DNA of 29,664 nt from a virus. The first letter of the stretch is position 1, and each line of letters opens with the position of its first letter. Positions 29,264-29,664 of the stretch are shown piece by piece. Under the pieces are notes generated by a model. It worked only from the letters and a program-made list of their open reading frames with translations, did no database searches and was not told the origin of the DNA. A program made the position numbers and the translations under genes. The stretch lies in the IMG/VR virus record IMGVR_UViG_3300018079_000030, positions 1 to 29,664 of that record; one strand, written 5' to 3'.

Positions 29264-29664
29264 GGGCGCACCTCTGTCAAACTGAGAGCTGCCCGAGCAA
29301 AAGATACTGCCGCGGCGCGATCGTACTCGGCCCGGGCGGGGGCCAAGGCGCGATCGGCGCGATCGTACTCGGTCCAGGCGGGGGCCAAGGCGCGTTCGTA
29401 CTCGGCCCGGGCGGGGGCCACGGTGCGCTCGTACTCGGCCAGGGCAGGGGCCAAAGCGCGATCGTACTCGGCCCGGGCGGGGGCCACGGTGCGCTCGTAC
29501 TCGGCCAGGGCGGGGGCCACGGTGCGCTCGTACTCGGCCAGGGCAGGGGCCAAGGCGCGACGGTACTCGACCCGGGCGAGGGCGGGGAGCAGGTACCCCG
29601 CCGCCCAATTCCAGTCGAACAGGTCGGCCACGGAGAGGCAGAGAGCCTCCGTAACGTCGACGCC
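29260..29664 (-). CDS. Hendecad-repeat protein (N-terminus beyond right edge)
   Basis: The frame is open to the right edge; the first visible residues are GVDVTEALCLSVADLFDWNW, homologous to the next gene. Then come about eight units of the 11-residue type APALAEYERTV/APARAEYDRAL, one unit being 14 residues, and an Ala-rich end SFARAALSLTEVRP. Eleven-residue periodicity predicts a long right-handed helix or coiled coil. Similar EYER/EYDR repeat proteins occur in phages with no known function. The stop overlaps the next start (GTGA). Confidence 0.7.
   Translation of the reverse strand, partial: GVDVTEALCLSVADLFDWNWAAGYLLPALARVEYRRALAPALAEYERTVAPALAEYERTVAPARAEYDRALAPALAEYERTVAPARAEYERALAPAWTEYDRADRALAPARAEYDRAAAVSFARAALSLTEVRP
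29300..29590 (-). repeat. 33-nt tandem coding repeats (11-residue EYER/EYDR units)
   Basis: About eight consecutive in-frame units, mostly 33 nt, with cores such as GCGCTCGTACTCGGCC and GCGATCGTACTCGGCC on the plus strand. Two unit types (APALAEYERTV and APARAEYDRAL) alternate. One unit carries 9 extra nt. Near-identical DNA between units suggests recent slippage or unequal recombination. Confidence 0.9.

Noticed and set aside
28907-29608. 233-residue Arg/Pro-rich ORF covering the right-edge repeats
   Set aside because: Its first half is a frame shadow of the 33-nt repeats; the GTG at 29263 with a GTGA overlap gives a clean start and the other frame gives a hendecad protein.

Overview
The window is a GC-rich piece of a tailed double-stranded DNA phage genome (Caudoviricetes-type) or prophage. 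The evidence is a portal protein, a capsid protease/scaffold, a decoration protein and a lambda-E-type major capsid protein. Next to them is a full replication set: Prim-Pol/SF3 primase-helicase, family A DNA polymerase, SNF2-type helicase, ssDNA-binding-like protein, RuvC-like resolvase and Cas4/RecB-like nuclease. No terminase, tail tape measure, integrase or lysin gene is recognisable in the window. The host cannot be named from the sequence. The base composition and the sulfatase and glycosidase genes point to a high-GC bacterium that lives with (possibly sulfated) polysaccharide, but that is inference.

Layout. Positions 1-7352 (minus strand, read right to left) hold the virion module: XkdF-like protease/scaffold, decoration protein with an Ig-like insert, capsid, two probable connector proteins, a conserved small structural protein that seems to start at an AUA codon, an arylsulfatase, and a repeat-bearing appendage protein that runs off the left edge. 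Positions 7453-9585 are the only plus-strand genes: portal, a 34-residue protein and a possible neck/tail-completion protein. They diverge from the capsid genes across a 100-bp promoter region. From 9610 to the right edge everything is on the minus strand, mostly joined by ATGA or GTGA stop/start overlaps. In transcription order these are: tandem paralogues with 11-residue repeats, a cluster of small membrane proteins and a lipoprotein-like protein, a DatZ-like HD phosphohydrolase, primase-helicase, a recombination scar carrying a Mom-like DNA-modification gene, an intein-containing nuclease, SNF2 helicase, ssDNA-binding-like protein, a degenerate tRNA-like element, DNA polymerase, a MazZ-like dATP/dGTP pyrophosphohydrolase domain protein, a resolvase, a metallophosphoesterase and a glycosidase-like protein.

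How it may work together. The DatZ-like and MazZ-like nucleotide hydrolases and the PolA-type polymerase are the partner genes of the 2-aminoadenine (Z) genome pathway. The defining gene purZ is not in this window, so a Z genome is only a hypothesis. The Mom-like acyltransferase suggests a second layer of adenine modification. The Mom gene lies in a mosaic junction. A 9-bp microhomology joined the start of one nuclease copy to the tail of one primase copy, and a 1-nt deletion keeps the chimera in frame. The nuclease is split by a homing-endonuclease-type intein placed directly after its catalytic lysine. The sulfatase and glycosidase-like protein suggest polysaccharide processing during adsorption or exit.
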